The position numbers and the translations under genes were made by a program. Positions 22,287-30,832 of a stretch of 64,000 bases of DNA are shown one piece after another. The DNA lies in NCBI GenBank assembly GCA_004193205.1, contig RZUM01000003.1, positions 186,001 to 250,000 on the forward strand, given 5' to 3'. The notes under the pieces were generated by a model. That model ran no database searches and was not told where the DNA came from. It was given only the letters and a program-made list of their open reading frames with translations. Numbering within the stretch: position 1 is the first letter of the stretch; each line of letters begins with the position of its first letter. This DNA comes from Gordonia sediminis (GTDB lineage Bacteria > Actinomycetota > Actinomycetes > Mycobacteriales > Mycobacteriaceae).

Positions 22287-22688
22287 ATGACCGTCGTCGA
22301 TGTGTCCGCCGCACCGGTGGTCACGCACTATCTTGGGGTCGCCGCGGGTTACGAACTCGGCGTCGGCCGAACCGTACCCACCGCCGCAGCGCTCCTCGGC
22401 CTCGTCAGCGTCATCATCGGCGGGCTGGCCCTGGCCCGCTCCCGCCACGGTGGCACCGGGCGAGCCCCGATCATGACGGCGCTGACGTTGGGACCGATCA
22501 GTGTGCTCGTGGGCGCGGTGCACGGCGCCAACGCCGCCGGCGGCCCCGGTACCGGAAACGGGGTGGTCGGCGCTATCGTCGCCGTGGCACTCGGACTGCT
22601 CGGTACGGTCCTCGGTGCACTGGTCCTGGCTCGTTCGTCTACACGCGACCGGCGACGAATCGCGCCGCGTCGAACATCATCCCGTTGA
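22287..22688 (+). CDS. DUF6223-like small membrane protein
   Basis: The 133-residue product has a short N-terminal segment, then three hydrophobic helices: AAALLGLVSVIIGGLALA, PISVLVGAVHGANAAG and VVGAIVAVALGLLGTVLGALV. It ends in a basic tail, which suggests that end is cytoplasmic. The pattern, with glycine-rich helices and a HGANAAGGPGTGNG loop, fits the actinobacterial DUF6223 proteins; function unknown. The ATG at 22287 is fixed by AAAGGA nine bases upstream. Divergent from the histidine kinase, it may be part of that regulon. The last 50 bp overlap the convergent cutinase gene. Confidence 0.6.
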   Translation: MTVVDVSAAPVVTHYLGVAAGYELGVGRTVPTAAALLGLVSVIIGGLALARSRHGGTGRAPIMTALTLGPISVLVGAVHGANAAGGPGTGNGVVGAIVAVALGLLGTVLGALVLARSSTRDRRRIAPRRTSSR

Positions 22689-23352
22689 CCGCATACAGGA
22701 CGTGCAGGGCGTTCGGCTGCCCCACCGGTGCTCCGTCACAGACGACGTCGCCGGGAATGCAGTACCGGACCGTCCGGTCGGTGAACGGAACACCGATTCG
22801 CAGTGCGGGCGCTCCGATGTCGCGCAGCCAGCGGGCCGAGGGCGGGGCGACGAGCACGACCGCGGCGACGTGGCGGGCCACCGCGGGTGTCAAGGGTGCC
22901 GGGATCCGCGATGCGTACGCCGCGTATCGGGGGGCGAGTGAAACCCGTTCGCCGGCAGCATATCCGGCGACCACCGCACCCTGCGAATAACCGCCCACCA
23001 CGATCCGGGTGCGTGGGCACGTGGCAGCGAGGAAGTTGATCCGCCCCTGGGTGTCGTCGATGCCGTTCACGACGGTCTGCGCGAAGGCGAGGCGATTGCC
23101 GAAGTTGCTGCTGGCCGGGTAATCCACGCCGTAGGCGGCGACCGACCGGCCGGGCAACTGCGATCGTAGAGCTTCGACGAAGGAAAGGCCCGTCAGACCG
23201 ATCGGTGGCAACGACTCGACGGTGCCGCGTGCGAACACCACCTCGACATCGGGACAGGTCTGTGCCGACGCCGTCGAAGCCACGACGGTTCCGGCGCCGG
23301 CCACGACGGCGAAGAAGGCAGTGAGCACCAGCAGCAGCAGCCTCGTGAACAT
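22639..23352 (-). CDS. secreted cutinase-family esterase
   Basis: The 237-residue protein starts with a clear Sec signal peptide (LLLLVLTAFFAVVAGAGTV, cleavage near ASA-QTC, residue 31). The mature part has the cutinase fold: the serine elbow GYSQG with Ser123, the Cys-bounded CIPGDVVCDG carrying catalytic Asp202, and His217 in NALHVLY. Family members in mycolata hydrolyse lipid esters or phospholipids outside the cell. The ATG at 23352 gives the signal peptide at the N-terminus. Its 3' end overlaps the convergent DUF6223 gene by 50 bp. Confidence 0.88.
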   Translation of the reverse strand: MFTRLLLLVLTAFFAVVAGAGTVVASTASAQTCPDVEVVFARGTVESLPPIGLTGLSFVEALRSQLPGRSVAAYGVDYPASSNFGNRLAFAQTVVNGIDDTQGRINFLAATCPRTRIVVGGYSQGAVVAGYAAGERVSLAPRYAAYASRIPAPLTPAVARHVAAVVLVAPPSARWLRDIGAPALRIGVPFTDRTVRYCIPGDVVCDGAPVGQPNALHVLYAVNGMMFDAARFVAGRV

Positions 23353-23546
23353 GCTGCCGATGGTACGTGGGTTCCACGCACCGGGACGGCGACCGCACGG
23401 GCGAAAACGCCCAGCCGACCGTGCATGTCCTGGTAGGTTGCAATTCGGACATGTCGAAACTCCGAACGGCATCGTCGGTGCACGGAGGATCACCTGGCGA
23501 CGTCGCCATGATCCGGTCGCGGTCGACGTGAAGGGATCGGGCATTG

Positions 23547-25184
23547 ATGGATGTTCCGAGTGTGCGCGAGGCGACCTACGGCCTGTTGCGCGAATTGGGA
23601 TTGACCACGGTTTTCGGGAATCCGGGGTCGACCGAAGAGACTTTCCTGCAAGGTTTCCCGGACGATTTCCGCTTCATCCTCGGACTCCACGAAGCCAGCG
23701 TGGTTGCCGTGGCGGACGGATATGCACAAGCGACACGCTCACCGGCGCTGGTCAACGTGCACACCGCCGCGGGCCTGAGCAACGCCATGGGCACTCTCCT
23801 GACGGCGGCCCAGAACCACACCCCGCTGATTGTGACCGCCGGTCAACAGACCCGCGAGATGTTGCTGCTGGAACCATGGTTGGTCAATGCGCAACCGGAG
23901 ATCCTGGCCCGGCCGTGGGTCAAGTGGTCCTACCAGCCGGTGCGGCCGCAGGACATACCCGCCGCTTTCATGCGGGCGTACGCGGTGGCGTCACAACCTC
24001 CGGCCGGGCCGGTCTTCCTGTCGCTACCGCTCGATGACTGGGACGCCCCGTCGACGGTTCCGACCGTGGTCCGCAGGGTGACGTCGCGCGTGGCACCCGA
24101 TCCGGCGCGGATCGCCGAGTTCGCCGGCGCGATCTCGAGTGCGGACAATCCGGTTCTGGTGCTCGGTGCCGACATTGCCCGCGGCGATGGGTGGAACCAG
24201 GCCGTCACCCTGGCGGACAAGCTCGGTGTCCCGGTGTGGGCGGCGCCGGCGTCGGAACGTCCGCCGTTCCCCGAGGATCATCCGCTCTACGCCGGAGGAT
24301 TGCCGTTTGCCCAAGGGTTGCTGTCGGAGAGACTCGATGGGCATGACCTGATCATGGTCATCGGTGCACCGGTGTTCCGCTACTACCCGTGGGTCGAGGG
24401 CCCCTACATTCCGGACGGATCCAGGCTGCTCCACATCACGTCGGATCCGGGTGAATCGGGGCGTGCACCCGTCGGGGACAGTCTGATCGCCGATCCGGTC
24501 CTTGCTCTCGAGGCACTGTCGAGCCTGGTCGCGAGCCGCTCGACGCAGGCGACGGTGGTCACCCAGGCACATCGGATGGCGCCGCATCCGCCGGCTGAGG
24601 ACGATGTGCCGGACCCGGACGAGGACTCGGAGCTGACGGCACGGTCACTGTTCCGCGTGCTGCGGGCGGTGGCACCGACCGACACGGTGCTGGTCGAGGA
24701 ATCGCCCTCGAATCTTGCCGATCTGCACGCGGAGTGGCCGGTGACCGAACCCGACGCGTTCTGGACCTTCGCCAGCGGTGCGCTCGGATGGAACCTGCCG
24801 GCCGCCGTCGGGATCGCACTGGCCGAACGTGATTCCGGACGCAATCGTCCGGTGCTGGCGGTCATCGGCGACGGGTCTCTGCAGTACTCGATCCAAGCGC
24901 TCTACACGGCGGCGAGGTACGCCCTGCCGCTCGTGGCGGTGGTCCCGAGCAACAACGAGTACGCGATCCTCAAGGCGTTCGCCGTGCAGGAGAAGAGCCC
25001 CGGCGTTCCGGGTCTCGATATCCCCGGCCTGAGCTCGGTGTCGTTGGGGGAGGGATACGGTGTCACCGGGGTGCGTGTGAACACTGCCCGCGGCGTCCGC
25101 GACGCGGTGGCCGCGGCCTGGGATCGTGATGGTCCGACTCTCATCGAGGTGCCGATCGACCCCATGGTGCCGACCCTGATGTGA
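23547..25184 (+). CDS. mdlC: benzoylformate decarboxylase-like ThDP enzyme
   Basis: The 545-residue protein aligns, as recalled, end to end with Pseudomonas benzoylformate decarboxylase: FGNPGSTE with Ser28 (Ser26 there), Glu49, His72 in VHTAAG (His70), VTAGQQTR, and the ThDP-binding GDGS...N motif (VIGDGSLQYSIQALYTAARY, then NNEY). These enzymes decarboxylate 2-keto acids to aldehydes in mandelate-type pathways. One difference matters: the active-site His281 of the Pseudomonas enzyme falls at Tyr279 here (PVFRYYPW), so activity or substrate may differ and the gene symbol is by homology only. ATG 23547 is preceded by AAGGGA; a TTG codon sits just before it. No mandelate dehydrogenase or racemase is adjacent. 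Confidence 0.75.
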   Translation: MDVPSVREATYGLLRELGLTTVFGNPGSTEETFLQGFPDDFRFILGLHEASVVAVADGYAQATRSPALVNVHTAAGLSNAMGTLLTAAQNHTPLIVTAGQQTREMLLLEPWLVNAQPEILARPWVKWSYQPVRPQDIPAAFMRAYAVASQPPAGPVFLSLPLDDWDAPSTVPTVVRRVTSRVAPDPARIAEFAGAISSADNPVLVLGADIARGDGWNQAVTLADKLGVPVWAAPASERPPFPEDHPLYAGGLPFAQGLLSERLDGHDLIMVIGAPVFRYYPWVEGPYIPDGSRLLHITSDPGESGRAPVGDSLIADPVLALEALSSLVASRSTQATVVTQAHRMAPHPPAEDDVPDPDEDSELTARSLFRVLRAVAPTDTVLVEESPSNLADLHAEWPVTEPDAFWTFASGALGWNLPAAVGIALAERDSGRNRPVLAVIGDGSLQYSIQALYTAARYALPLVAVVPSNNEYAILKAFAVQEKSPGVPGLDIPGLSSVSLGEGYGVTGVRVNTARGVRDAVAAAWDRDGPTLIEVPIDPMVPTLM

Positions 25185-25214
25185 CAGCCGTCTGCCGGTG
25201 GCCCGTGCAGTACC

Positions 25215-25970
25215 TCACGCGGGAAGTCGCGCCGACCGATAGTTCATGCGATCGGGGTGCCGGGTGAGGCACTGGGGGTCGACGAAGCAGGCGGTGGCCC
25301 AGATGTCACACCAGACGAGATCCGGACCGGTGACCGTCACCGATCCCGTGCCCTGAACCGGTGTGTGGGTGCGGGGATCGATGATGTGGGCTCCGCGGGC
25401 ACCGGTGCCGGACGTGGCGACGGCACCGTCGACGATCTCCACGGTGGCGGCGATCGCCCGGGGATTTCCGGGATGCGCAATCCCGATCCGCCACGGGCGT
25501 GGCGGGGTCTGTGGCCCTCGCCCACAGAGGATGTCGCCGCCGGCGTTGATCGAGAAGGCGACTCCCTCGAGGCGGCGCAGATGCGCGGCGGCCTCGGTCA
25601 CCGCCCAGCCCTTGACCAGCCCGGTCGGGTCCCAGCCTCGTGTGCCGTCGGGTCCGACGAGATCGGTGGTGAACGCGCCTCCGGTGGCACGCTCCGCCTC
25701 CGCGCAAAAGGCGGCGACCTCGTCGAGCCACGCATCGCGCTCGCCGGTGAAGGTGCCCGCCCGCAGGCGCATCAGTTGGCTGTCCGCGTTCCAGGTGCTG
25801 AACGTCGCATCCGCCCGACGGAGGTCTGCGTAGGCCGCGGCGACCGCGGCCTCGACGTCGGGTCGTCGAGGATCCTCGGCGCGCAGGTGGATCGAGATGG
25901 GCATGCCCATGATGTGTTCCACCCACGCGCGGGTCGTCACCGAGTCGTCGGGCGCGGTCGGCGCGGTCAT
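25215..25970 (-). CDS. apbE: FAD:protein FMN transferase (ApbE)
   Basis: The 251-residue product has the ApbE pattern: MGMPISIHL, then RRADATFSTWNADSQL, DPTGLVKGWAV, the core SINAGGDILCGR, and ATSGTGARGAHIIDPRT, which binds Mg2+ and the flavin. ApbE moves FMN from FAD to a threonine of a partner protein by a phosphodiester bond. Its start overlaps the stop of the FMN-binding protein gene by 4 bp, so substrate and enzyme are coupled. At about 250 residues it is shorter than typical lipoprotein ApbE and lacks a signal peptide, so it probably acts in the cytoplasm or at the membrane. Confidence 0.85.
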   Translation of the reverse strand: MTAPTAPDDSVTTRAWVEHIMGMPISIHLRAEDPRRPDVEAAVAAAYADLRRADATFSTWNADSQLMRLRAGTFTGERDAWLDEVAAFCAEAERATGGAFTTDLVGPDGTRGWDPTGLVKGWAVTEAAAHLRRLEGVAFSINAGGDILCGRGPQTPPRPWRIGIAHPGNPRAIAATVEIVDGAVATSGTGARGAHIIDPRTHTPVQGTGSVTVTGPDLVWCDIWATACFVDPQCLTRHPDRMNYRSARLPA

Positions 25971-26476
25971 TGCAGGTTCGCCTGGTCGATGGCCTCCTGG
26001 AGGCTCTGGATGTAGCCGACCGAGGTGACCGTGGCGCCGGAAACCATGTCGATCTGAGCGCTCTGCCCGTCGATGGTCTCCTGGATCAGGATGGGCAGCG
26101 CCTGTGAGTTGATCTCGATGTCGCGCTGATCGCTCGTCGGGTAGACCGGCACGGTCACGTCGGTGATGGTGCCGTTCGCCACGGTGATCTGCACCTGCAC
26201 CGGACCCCACCGGGTGTTCACCGCCGAACCGGTGAACGTGCCGCCGGATGTCACCGAACCCTGGTCCGAGGTGGAGGTGTCCGAGCCGGAGGCACCCGAC
26301 GAGGAGTCCGGGTCGGGTCCGGTTCCCGAACTCGACGATGGTGACGATTCGGTGGCGGCCGATCCGTTGACCGTGGCCACCGACGGGATCGTCGACTGGT
26401 TCGTCGAGGTGTGATAGCTGAACAGCAGGACGACGATGGTGACCGTCATCAGCAGCCAGAGGGTGATGCGTCGCAT
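25967..26476 (-). CDS. membrane-anchored FMN-binding domain protein (flavinylation substrate)
   Basis: The 169-residue protein has an N-terminal signal anchor (residues 4-21), a Ser/Thr/Gly/Asp-rich linker (about 25-80), then an FMN-binding domain. That domain ends with DMVSGATVTSVGY, the ApbE recognition motif; Thr151 is the expected attachment site for FMN. The domain should be outside the membrane, carrying electrons. It sits between apbE and a ferric-reductase-like membrane protein, 7 bp after the latter, forming one redox module. The final acceptor is not encoded here. Confidence 0.85.
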   Translation of the reverse strand: MRRITLWLLMTVTIVVLLFSYHTSTNQSTIPSVATVNGSAATESSPSSSSGTGPDPDSSSGASGSDTSTSDQGSVTSGGTFTGSAVNTRWGPVQVQITVANGTITDVTVPVYPTSDQRDIEINSQALPILIQETIDGQSAQIDMVSGATVTSVGYIQSLQEAIDQANLQ

Positions 26477-26483
26477 GATCGGC

Positions 26484-27923
26484 TCAGATCTCGAAGTATT
26501 CGCAGTGGATGGAATCGGGCTGTGCGCCGGCCCGTTTCGCGGCGGCCCGGACGGCGGTCATCCATTCCGGGGGACCACAGATGTAGATGTCGTGATCGGC
26601 GATGTCCGGACACAGGTGCAGCAGGGCGGCGGCGTCGTCCCAGTGCGCCGCATGTGCGGGCAGCCAGCTCAACCGGTCGGGGTTCCGCCGGCCGTCGACC
26701 ATGACGTAGCGCGCTCGCCGTCGCTGCGCGAGGCCGCTGAGTCCGCGATCGAGGACCGCGTCGCGGACCGAATGGGTGCGATAGACGACGGTGATGTCTC
26801 CCGGGCCGGCGTCGAGATCCTCCAGCAGGGCCCGCATGGGTGCCATCCCGATACCCGACCCGATCAGCAGCACCTTGGGGTGCCGGCGCACACCGCCGTG
26901 CAACCGCCCATAGGGTCCCTCGACGAGGACACGGGTGCCCGGCGTCAGGCTGGTGAGGTCGCGGGTGCCGTCGCCGACGATGTCGGCAGTGAAGCGCAGG
27001 GTGTGCCGGGTCGGCGCGGCCGACAGCGAGAACGGGTGGGCTCGTGTGCCGCCGGACGGCGTGAGGAACCGCCACCAGAAGAACTGCCCGCCCTGTGCGC
27101 GCAGGGACCGTACGCGCGGACCTGCGACGGTCACGGTCACGGTGTGCGGGCCGTCGCGCCGAACTTCGGCGACGCGCAGCTGGTTGCGCCACGACCGCCA
27201 CAGCGGGAGCACGATCCGGTACGCCAGTACCGATGCGGCGCACAGGATCCACAGGCTCCACCAGAACACGGTCGCCGCCGTCGACTGCAGGAAGTCCTGG
27301 CCGGTCCAGAGCTGGTGGGGCAGAACGAGGCCCGCGCCCAGATAGCCGTACAGATGGATCAGATGCCACGATTCGTAGCGCAGTCGACGGCGGGCCGCCC
27401 GGTAGGAGGTCACCACGACCATCACGATGGCGGCGGTGCCGGCGATGGCCAGCAGCATGCCGGGATAGTCGAGGGTGAAATCGACGACGGTGTGCCAGAT
27501 GCGTCCCACGTCGGCATCGGCATACCCGATGGTGACGAAGACGATGTGGACGAGCAACAGTGTGAAGGAACCGAACCCGACCCAGCGGTGCAGCCGGGTC
27601 AACGCGTCCTGCCCCCATGCCCGCTCGATCACCGGCACCCTGGCCATCATGATGACCTGCACGAGTAGCAGCGCCGAGGCCCAGAGTCCGGCCAGGCGAC
27701 CGATCGACGTCAGAGTCGTTCCGAGCGTGCCGGTGTCGGTCAGACCTCCACCGGCCACCCACAGTGCGGTGACGAACAGCAGGATGCCCCACAGGGCGGC
27801 AGCCGTGGCGTCGCGCCACCAGCGGGGCGTGGGGCGCGGACGACGATAGGCGGCCCACCGGTCGGGGGTCGGTGCCGCCCCGACCGGCGGTGCCGCACGC
27901 GGCCGCAGCAGGTCCGATGTCAT
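26484..27923 (-). CDS. ferric-reductase-like membrane flavoprotein (FRD/NAD(P)H reductase)
   Basis: The 479-residue protein combines a membrane cytochrome-like part (about six helices, residues 40-245) with a ferredoxin-reductase-type FAD/NAD part. Candidate haem ligands are His in RLHRWVGF, LLVHIVF, ESWHLIHLYGY and VLPHQLW. HPFSLSAAP is the FAD-binding RxxS-like motif, GSGIGMAPMRALLEDL binds NAD(P)H, and CGPPEWM with a C-terminal EYFEI completes the domain. It probably passes electrons from cytoplasmic NAD(P)H to the flavinylated protein encoded 7 bp downstream, which is inference from context. It leads the three-gene operon with apbE. Confidence 0.85.
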   Translation of the reverse strand: MTSDLLRPRAAPPVGAAPTPDRWAAYRRPRPTPRWWRDATAAALWGILLFVTALWVAGGGLTDTGTLGTTLTSIGRLAGLWASALLLVQVIMMARVPVIERAWGQDALTRLHRWVGFGSFTLLLVHIVFVTIGYADADVGRIWHTVVDFTLDYPGMLLAIAGTAAIVMVVVTSYRAARRRLRYESWHLIHLYGYLGAGLVLPHQLWTGQDFLQSTAATVFWWSLWILCAASVLAYRIVLPLWRSWRNQLRVAEVRRDGPHTVTVTVAGPRVRSLRAQGGQFFWWRFLTPSGGTRAHPFSLSAAPTRHTLRFTADIVGDGTRDLTSLTPGTRVLVEGPYGRLHGGVRRHPKVLLIGSGIGMAPMRALLEDLDAGPGDITVVYRTHSVRDAVLDRGLSGLAQRRRARYVMVDGRRNPDRLSWLPAHAAHWDDAAALLHLCPDIADHDIYICGPPEWMTAVRAAAKRAGAQPDSIHCEYFEI

Positions 27924-28001
27924 AGATGAAATTGTGGATGCGCAGACCGAAATGACGCTGTCAGCAACCTGGGAGTCTGCTGTACGTCGTGACCAGGGGA
28001 A

Positions 28002-29195
28002 TCACGGCGATTTCGGGGGAGTGAGAGGCGGGACCGTCACCACCCTGTTTGCGAGACCGTCGCCTCCGATCAGGTCATCCCACCAGCCGATGTTGTGCGC
28101 CTGGTTCTCCCGGGCCGGCAGGTCGCGCCACCGCAGGTAGGCGTACTCGGCAATGTACAAGGGGCTCGCCGAGTCGTCGACGACCTCGAGCAGCCTGGAC
28201 TGCCCCTTGTGCCGGTTGGCGACTCGTTTGCCGATGCCGGCCGATCGAAGTCCCAGCTTGGCCAGGTTGATTACGCGGTAGCCCCATTTCATGGAGTCAT
28301 TGGTGGCGTAGCGATCGTCGAGCGGGCCCACGCCGGCGCCGGTCAGCGGGGGGAACCGGTCGAAGTCGAAATCGAGACCCGCGTCTGTCGCCTCGCGCAC
28401 CATCCACGCCAGTGACAGTTCCGACGGTTCGGGCCGGGCGCGGCCGCCGCCGATGTCGGAGTGCACCCCCTCGAACCAGACCTGTTTGAGATCTGTGCGG
28501 GTGTTCGTGTCCCGGGTCCACACGCAGGGGTCGAAGGTGAGTCGCTGCTCGTCGATGGCCAGCGCCTGCCGGGCGACATCGACCGAGTTGCTCAGCTTGA
28601 CGTCGAGGAACTCGTACTTGTGCCTCGAGATCCCGGGAACCCCCAGTGCACCGACGGTGTCGAAGACCCCGATGAACCGGATGCGGGGGAATGGGCCGGG
28701 GTGGTCCGCGCCATGCGTGAACGGCCGCAGGTCGGGGATTCGGGCACCGTGCACAGGCCGATCGTGCTGGTTGGTGCCGCGGCTGCGATCGCGGTAGTGC
28801 TTGAGGGCCTCGTCGAGCAGGTTGATGTCGCCGGAGCGGGCGAGTGCCTCCGCGGTGAGCAGCCCGACTTTGCCGATCATGCCGACCAGACTGCGCGCGG
28901 TGTAGGCGCCGCGGCTGAAGCCGAACACGAAGATCTCGTCGCCCGGTTCGTAGTTGAGGACCAGGAAGCGGTAGGCGTCGATCAGATTCATGTTCAGGCC
29001 GCTGCCGAAGGCACCGCCGATCACGCGGTCGAACCAGGTCGCCCCGGTGCCGACGCCGTTGAAGTAGTGCACCACCTGGACCGTGTCCCGGCTGGCTCCG
29101 GTCCGGATGGCTCGCGCGATCTTCTCGATGTTCGAGATGTGCGGGTCCTGGGCGGTCTTCCAGGTGCCGTCACAGCAGACGACCAGACGCTTCAT
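28002..29195 (-). CDS. DUF2235 alpha/beta-hydrolase (Tle1-like phospholipase family)
   Basis: The 397-residue protein starts MKRLVVCCDGTWKT, the DUF2235 N-terminal strand, and has the nucleophile elbow GFSRGAYTARS with Ser94, FIGVFDTVGALG holding the candidate catalytic Asp, and EGVHSDIGGG with a likely catalytic His. Some DUF2235 proteins are type VI secretion phospholipase effectors (Tle1 group), but many are free-standing and uncharacterised; no secretion genes are nearby, so an effector role is not supported. No signal peptide. The ATG at 29195 has AGAGGAG upstream. Divergent from the VanY-like gene, and 78 bp before the reductase gene. Confidence 0.8.
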   Translation of the reverse strand: MKRLVVCCDGTWKTAQDPHISNIEKIARAIRTGASRDTVQVVHYFNGVGTGATWFDRVIGGAFGSGLNMNLIDAYRFLVLNYEPGDEIFVFGFSRGAYTARSLVGMIGKVGLLTAEALARSGDINLLDEALKHYRDRSRGTNQHDRPVHGARIPDLRPFTHGADHPGPFPRIRFIGVFDTVGALGVPGISRHKYEFLDVKLSNSVDVARQALAIDEQRLTFDPCVWTRDTNTRTDLKQVWFEGVHSDIGGGRARPEPSELSLAWMVREATDAGLDFDFDRFPPLTGAGVGPLDDRYATNDSMKWGYRVINLAKLGLRSAGIGKRVANRHKGQSRLLEVVDDSASPLYIAEYAYLRWRDLPARENQAHNIGWWDDLIGGDGLANRVVTVPPLTPPKSP

Positions 29196-29261
29196 CGAGC
29201 CACTCCTCTTGTCGGGCGGTTCCCGGTCACGATAACCATGGCAGTAGCACCGTAATTCGGC

Positions 29262-29807
29262 ATGCGTGCCGCGCCGCCCGGCGGCCACGCGTTTACTACT
29301 CGTGTGCCGATCACCACCGTTGTGCGGTCACCGCGGGTGGCCATCGCCGCCGTCGCCGTGGGCGCGGCCGTCGTGCTGCCGATCTTCTCGCCCGCCCCGG
29401 CGTACGCCCGGCCGGAGACCGCCGGACTCAATCCCGTGCTGGCCACGGCGTATTCCGGCGCGGCCGCGGCGGCACATGCGCAGAGCGTGCCGTTGTCGAT
29501 CACCTCCGGGCGGCGGACGCGCGCCGAGCAGAGACAACTGTGGCGCAACGGGCTCGCCACCTACGGCAGTCCCGGGGCGGCGCGTCGATGGGTCCTGCCG
29601 CCCAACGAGTCCACACATGTGACCGGAGATGCCATCGACGTGGGCCCACGAGCCGGCGCTGCGTGGTTGGAGGTCAACGGCTTCCGGTGGGGGCTGTGCC
29701 GCACCTTCGCCAACGAGTGGTGGCACTTCGAGGTGGCCACGATGCCGGGAATGCGATGCCCGCCGATGTGGGCCGACGCCGCGGCGCGGCAGCGCGGGAA
29801 ATTCTGA
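29262..29807 (+). CDS. secreted VanY-like D-alanyl-D-alanine carboxypeptidase
   Basis: The 181-residue protein has a hydrophobic export segment (about 25-43) ending at a possible AYA-RPE cleavage site near residue 49. The peptidase domain shows TSGRRTRAEQRQLW, the zinc motif SxHxxGxAxD (Ser117, His119, Asp126) and ExxH as Glu152-Trp-Trp-His155; together these give the metal ligands His119, Asp126, His155 and general base Glu152. Relatives trim D-Ala-D-Ala from peptidoglycan precursors or stem peptides. The product is small, a bare catalytic domain. A GTG at 29304 is an alternative start and would give a more compact signal peptide. Confidence 0.8.
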   Translation: MRAAPPGGHAFTTRVPITTVVRSPRVAIAAVAVGAAVVLPIFSPAPAYARPETAGLNPVLATAYSGAAAAAHAQSVPLSITSGRRTRAEQRQLWRNGLATYGSPGAARRWVLPPNESTHVTGDAIDVGPRAGAAWLEVNGFRWGLCRTFANEWWHFEVATMPGMRCPPMWADAAARQRGKF

Positions 29808-29812
29808 TCGTC

Positions 29813-29826
29813 GGGACCAAGTGCCC
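29813..29826 (+). promoter_or_regulatory. candidate DosR box before the universal stress gene
   Basis: GGGACCAAGTGCCC is an imperfect palindrome close to the mycobacterial hypoxia-regulator (DosR) consensus core GGGAC-N4-GNCCC. A TAGATT hexamer at 29849-29854 could be the -10 element, placing the box near -40 of a start at about 29861, the usual DosR geometry. The downstream gene family (two-domain universal stress protein next to pfkB) is a classical DosR target in mycobacteria. The site match is by eye only. Confidence 0.45.
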
Positions 29827-29903
29827 TCGTCATCGTGTCCGTTCCCGGTAGATTCGGACATGAGGGTTGTCCAGCATCGGCACACGCGGAAGGGACCACC
29901 ACC

Positions 29904-30788
29904 ATGAGTGACAGCCAGAATGCACCCCTGATCGTCGGTATCGACGGTTCCGAGTCCGCCCTCGGCGCCGCGCGCTGGGCCGGCACCCTCAGCGCTCGGA
30001 CACACGCGCCGGTGGACCTGGTACATGCGGTTCCGGGCGACAGTTGGTACTCGCCGCTGCTCGACGAGTACGCGATGGCCGGCGACAAGACGCTCCACGA
30101 CCAGGTGCGCGAACTCGGTGACGCGAAACTCGAGGACGCCGCACGCGCGGTCCGGGAGGTGTCGCCGGACAGCGAGATCACCACGACGACGTGTACCGGC
30201 GACTTCGCCGATCACGTCAAGTCCCACTCCGAGGGTGCGCAGATGGTCGTGATCGGAGCCCGGGTCTCATTGCGTGAGACGCTCGGCGGTCAGGTCATGC
30301 CGATCATCCGTGCAGCCAAGTGCCCGGTGCTGGCATGGCGGGAGTCCACGGCCGGCGACGACGCCGACGCCAACCGGGTCGTCGTCGGATCCGACGAATC
30401 CGAGAACGCGGAGCGCGCCCTCCTCGCGGCGCTCAACCATGCGCACCTGTTCGGCGGACGCGTCACGGTCGCCTACTTCCAGCAGGTGTCCACGCTGATC
30501 GGGTCGGCCTACGCGGCCACCGCGATCGACTGGGACCGGTTGCGGCGAAACGAGGCTGAGCGACTGAAGGCCTCGATCGCCGATACCTGCGCGAAGTTCC
30601 CCGACGTCGAGGTGGAGGTTGTCTACGACGAGAACGCCGCGGGCCGAGGCCTGAACGAGCTTTCCCGTTCGGCCGGCCTGGTCGTCGTCGGCTCCCGCGG
30701 ACGCGGCGCGGTCAAGGGGATGCTGCTGGGCTCGGTGAGCCAGAGCCTCGTGCACCACGCCCACTGCCCAGTCCTGGTAGTCCCCTAA
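29904..30788 (+). CDS. universal stress protein, two tandem UspA domains
   Basis: The 294-residue protein has two UspA domains: IVGIDGSESALGAARWAG to about residue 150, and VVVGSDESENAERALLAAL to the end. The second keeps the ATP-binding signature VVGSRGRGAVKGMLLGSVSQ followed by HCPVLVV; the first is degenerate at that motif (GARVSLRETLGGQV). Mycobacterial relatives bind ATP and help growth arrest under hypoxia. GGAAGGGA before the ATG fixes the start. A DosR-like box lies about 78 bp upstream, and the convergent neighbour is a pfkB kinase like Rv2029c, which in M. tuberculosis sits beside the stress protein Rv2028c. Confidence 0.88.
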   Translation: MSDSQNAPLIVGIDGSESALGAARWAGTLSARTHAPVDLVHAVPGDSWYSPLLDEYAMAGDKTLHDQVRELGDAKLEDAARAVREVSPDSEITTTTCTGDFADHVKSHSEGAQMVVIGARVSLRETLGGQVMPIIRAAKCPVLAWRESTAGDDADANRVVVGSDESENAERALLAALNHAHLFGGRVTVAYFQQVSTLIGSAYAATAIDWDRLRRNEAERLKASIADTCAKFPDVEVEVVYDENAAGRGLNELSRSAGLVVVGSRGRGAVKGMLLGSVSQSLVHHAHCPVLVVP

Positions 30789-30832
30789 CTGCGCCTGACC
30801 GCCGCCCCCCGCCGCTCGTGCGGCCCGCCCGA

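Noticed and set aside
28002-29195. Type VI secretion effector assignment for the DUF2235 protein
   Set aside because: No VgrG, PAAR, immunity or other secretion genes occur in the window, and most DUF2235 proteins are not effectors.
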